From: Nitrospinota bacterium
GTDB taxonomy: Bacteria > UBA8248
DNA: 6,864 bases
Reading direction: 5' to 3'
Assembly (NCBI GenBank): GCA_003506735.1
Contig: DNYS01000195.1
Span: 1-6,864, forward strand
Part shown: positions 5,604 through 6,864 of the stretch, in pieces
Layout: every line of letters begins with the position of its first letter
Numbering within the stretch: position 1 is the stretch's first letter
The notes under the pieces: model-generated
What the model saw: the letters and a program-made list of their open reading frames with translations, nothing else
The model's database searches: none
What the model was told of the DNA's origin: nothing
Position numbers and translations under genes: made by a program

Positions 5604-6524
5604 TTATAAATAATCCCATCCCGCCCCGCGGTGGCCGAAGGCGAATTCGCCGGGGTGGAAAATTTCGGCCAGCATTTCGTGGGCTTCGACGAGGCGGGGA
5701 CCTGGGCGGTTGAAGTATTGATTCCCGTCTGTGAGGCAAACCCTTTCTTCCCGCACAGCGCGGAGTTTACTCCATCCGGGCCTGGTGGTGAGAGGTCCCA
5801 TCTCCTCCCGGGTCCGCCTGAGGTCGAAACCGCAGGGGAGCACCACAATGATTTCGGGATCTTTCGCTTCGAGTTCCTCCCATGTCATCCAGGGAGAGTG
5901 TTTGCCGGCCTCGCCAAACAGGTTTTCGCCGCCAGCCATCTCCACGAGTTCGGGCATCCAGTTCCCGGCGGCCATTAGGGGATCAATCCACTCGATGCAG
6001 GCGATTGTCGGGCGCCGGCTCAGGGAGGCAGTCTTTCGGTTTGTCTTTGCGATTTGGCTCTTGAGTTGATCGATCAGGCGGGCGCCCCGCTGGGGAGCTT
6101 CCAAGGCCCGGGCTACCTTGTCGATGTCGTGCCATACATCCTCGAGCGAATTCGGCTCCAGTGAGACAATATTCGTTGAGGAATCCACCCACTCCCCCAC
6201 CACCTTTTCGACGTCGCTCAAACTGACGGCGCATACTTCGCACTGCGTTTGGGTCACGATCACGTCGGGCCTTAGGTCTTTCAGCAGATCCTCCTTGACC
6301 CGGTAAACGGACAGCGCCTCCTGAAGAATTTTTTTCACCTGGTTGTCAATCTCCCGGCTCGAGACGGAAGAGTCCAGATTCGCCTCGGTGCAGGAGGGGA
6401 GTTTTTTCACCGACAACGGGTAGTCGCACTCGTGCGAGCGGCCGACTATCTCTTTCTCGAAGCCTAACGCACAGACGATTTCGGTCGCGCTGGCGATGAG
6501 CGATACAATGCGTTTGCCGGACAT
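5604..6524 (-). CDS. Cobalamin-binding protein, BtuF/COG0614-like, without signal peptide
   Basis: A 306-residue protein of the BtuF-type periplasmic-binding fold (COG0614), similar to proteins annotated as cobalamin-binding protein. Landmarks: RIVSLIASATEIVCALGF (5-22), GRSHECDYP (28-36), RPDVIVTQTQCEVC (85-98), a helical backbone around 125-165, CIEWIDPLMAAGNWMPELVE (176-195) and the C-terminal GNQYFNRPGPRLV (267-279) with AEIFHP (286-291). The first strand starts at residue 5, so there is no room for a signal peptide, unlike true BtuF. No BtuC, BtuD or corrinoid gene is in the window. ATG 6524 has AGAGG 8 bases upstream (6533-6537). A TTG at 6548 would add only eight polar residues and still give no signal peptide. 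The role may be cytoplasmic corrinoid binding or scavenging, and the ligand is inferred from the family. Confidence 0.85.
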   Translation of the reverse strand: MSGKRIVSLIASATEIVCALGFEKEIVGRSHECDYPLSVKKLPSCTEANLDSSVSSREIDNQVKKILQEALSVYRVKEDLLKDLRPDVIVTQTQCEVCAVSLSDVEKVVGEWVDSSTNIVSLEPNSLEDVWHDIDKVARALEAPQRGARLIDQLKSQIAKTNRKTASLSRRPTIACIEWIDPLMAAGNWMPELVEMAGGENLFGEAGKHSPWMTWEELEAKDPEIIVVLPCGFDLRRTREEMGPLTTRPGWSKLRAVREERVCLTDGNQYFNRPGPRLVEAHEMLAEIFHPGEFAFGHRGAGWDYL

Positions 6525-6532
6525 GACGCTGT

Positions 6533-6537
6533 CCTCT
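6533..6537 (-). promoter_or_regulatory. Ribosome-binding site of the cobalamin-binding gene
   Basis: AGAGG on the minus strand, 8 bases before ATG 6524. It overlaps the stop of the candidate open frame at 6538 and favours the ATG over the TTG at 6548. Confidence 0.6.
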
Positions 6538-6596
6538 TTAATCGACAAGGAGGCTTATGAGAGCGGTCAGGTGGAACCCAGCGAACCAACCGATCC

Positions 6597-6614
6597 TCGG
6601 ATTCTGGAATCCGA
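6597..6614. promoter_or_regulatory. 18-bp dyad upstream of the cobalamin-binding gene
   Basis: TCGGATTC-TG-GAATCCGA: two perfect 8-bp arms around a 2-bp spacer, centred about 80 bp upstream of ATG 6524. The spacer is too short for a stable RNA loop, so a dimeric repressor or activator site is the more natural reading. No regulator gene is in the window. I did not find a cobalamin riboswitch (B12 box) in this region. Confidence 0.45.
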
Positions 6615-6670
6615 ATGCCTCATCTTTGTCCTTATCTCCTGAATGATGCGGCAACGGCCTCCATTTATCA

Positions 6671-6694
6671 ATTTCCGGCCCCTTCACCCTATCC
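6671..6694 (-). repeat. Intergenic short repeat, copy 3
   Basis: On the minus strand this reads GGATAGGGTGAAGGGGCCGG followed by AAAT. It matches copy 1 at 1971-1990 with two single-base insertions in the purine run and one difference near the end. Its CCGG end is part of the left arm of the larger inverted repeat. Confidence 0.4.
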
Positions 6695-6734
6695 CCGGCC
6701 GATGCGCCGCCGCCCCGGCGTAAAAGGGGCCGGA
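6674..6734. repeat. Inverted repeat with 11-bp arms and nested hairpin
   Basis: TCCGGCCCCTT (6674-6684) is the exact reverse complement of AAGGGGCCGGA (6724-6734). The 39-base interior can form a smaller CGCCG/CGGCG hairpin. This looks like a compact palindromic unit of the REP or small-MITE kind, although no transposase or target duplication is visible. Confidence 0.45.
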
Positions 6735-6823
6735 GACGGTCGGGAGCGGCAGGAAAAACGGGAAGATTCGAGTCGAGATGAGATTCCGTTTGAGGGTGGG
6801 GCGTTTTCGAAAAAGCCGCTTTG

Positions 6824-6864
6824 CCCCCCCTCCCCCCCGATGGGGGGGGGGGGGCACCCCCCCC
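6824..6864. repeat. C/G homopolymer tract at the right end
   Basis: Seven C, T, seven C, GAT, thirteen G, CA and eight C run to the last base. Such a run at a sequence end is more typical of an assembly or sequencing artefact than of chromosomal DNA, so bases here should not be trusted. Confidence 0.8.

Larger units (their letters stand above)
6538..6864 (-). other. Open frame reaching the window edge, doubtful gene tail
   Basis: On the minus strand one frame is open from the edge to TAA 6540-6538, about 108 codons, ending 13 bases before the cobalamin-binding ATG. The last part reads like a protein tail, with NPRIGWFAGFHLTALISLLV before the end. Against it, the upstream part runs through a G/C homopolymer and through the inverted repeat at 6674-6734, the only in-frame start I find outside the homopolymer is a GTG near 6686, and third-position composition is mixed. 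It could be the 3' end of an upstream operon gene or chance. If it is not coding, this 340-bp stretch is non-coding apart from the elements listed separately. Confidence 0.2.

Noticed and set aside
5209..5613. 134-codon plus-strand frame opposite the aldo/keto reductase
   Set aside because: It lies antisense to a gene with an intact catalytic tetrad, and its product shows no recognisable motif.
6557..6646. 29-codon plus-strand frame with AAGGAGG just upstream
   Set aside because: The spacing to the ATG is only three bases, the peptide is featureless, and the AAGGAGG match is probably accidental. The frame also runs through the 18-bp dyad.
6525..6823. Cobalamin riboswitch upstream of the cobalamin-binding gene
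   Set aside because: I looked for the B12-box pattern and the expected paired elements on the minus strand and did not find them. An Infernal scan with RF00174 would settle it.

Overview
This is bacterial DNA with short intergenic gaps and several Shine-Dalgarno-led starts. All eight genes I would annotate lie on the minus strand, so transcription runs from high to low coordinates. GC is moderate: lines I counted by eye give about 57-58% in the PPOX and SagB-like genes and about 50-52% in the pdxH, DUF1802 and aldo/keto reductase genes. The gene mix (two-domain SagB/ThcOx-type dehydrogenase, DUF1802, Rv0121-type PPOX protein, signal-less cobalamin-binding protein) suggests an environmental Gram-negative lineage such as Nitrospinota, Tectomicrobia or Desulfobacterota-like bacteria. 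That is only an impression. The right end runs into C and G homopolymers, which looks like a contig end.

Layout in transcription order. (1) 6524-4699: a cobalamin-binding protein of the BtuF/COG0614 type with no signal peptide, then an aldo/keto reductase with an intact catalytic tetrad, separated by 71 bp that hold a small hairpin. (2) After a 390-bp gap with no gene, 4308-2719 encodes a 529-residue tandem SagB/ThcOx-family FMN dehydrogenase. No YcaO cyclodehydratase or leader peptide accompanies it. (3) 2582-174: a run of five genes, DUF1802, a 62-codon unknown, pdxH, a VOC-fold protein and an Rv0121-type PPOX protein, with gaps of 54, 1, 39 and 77 bp.

The theme is flavin, pyridoxal and cobalamin cofactor chemistry: PdxH makes pyridoxal 5'-phosphate with FMN, the PPOX protein has the same split-barrel fold but belongs to a family expected to use F420 or a flavin, and the SagB-like enzyme is an FMN dehydrogenase. 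Whether these genes form one pathway cannot be told from the sequence. They may be ordinary housekeeping neighbours.

The non-coding DNA holds the less ordinary signals. A motif of about 20-24 bp (consensus near GATAGGGTGAGGGCCGGA) occurs in three separate intergenic spaces. A perfect 8+8 bp palindrome lies upstream of the cobalamin-binding gene, an 11-bp inverted repeat encloses a nested hairpin near the right end, and a 12-bp palindrome lies upstream of the DUF1802 gene. I found no tRNA, rRNA, CRISPR array, insertion sequence or recognisable riboswitch, and no clear new defence or biosynthetic system. The best lead is the stand-alone two-domain SagB-like enzyme.
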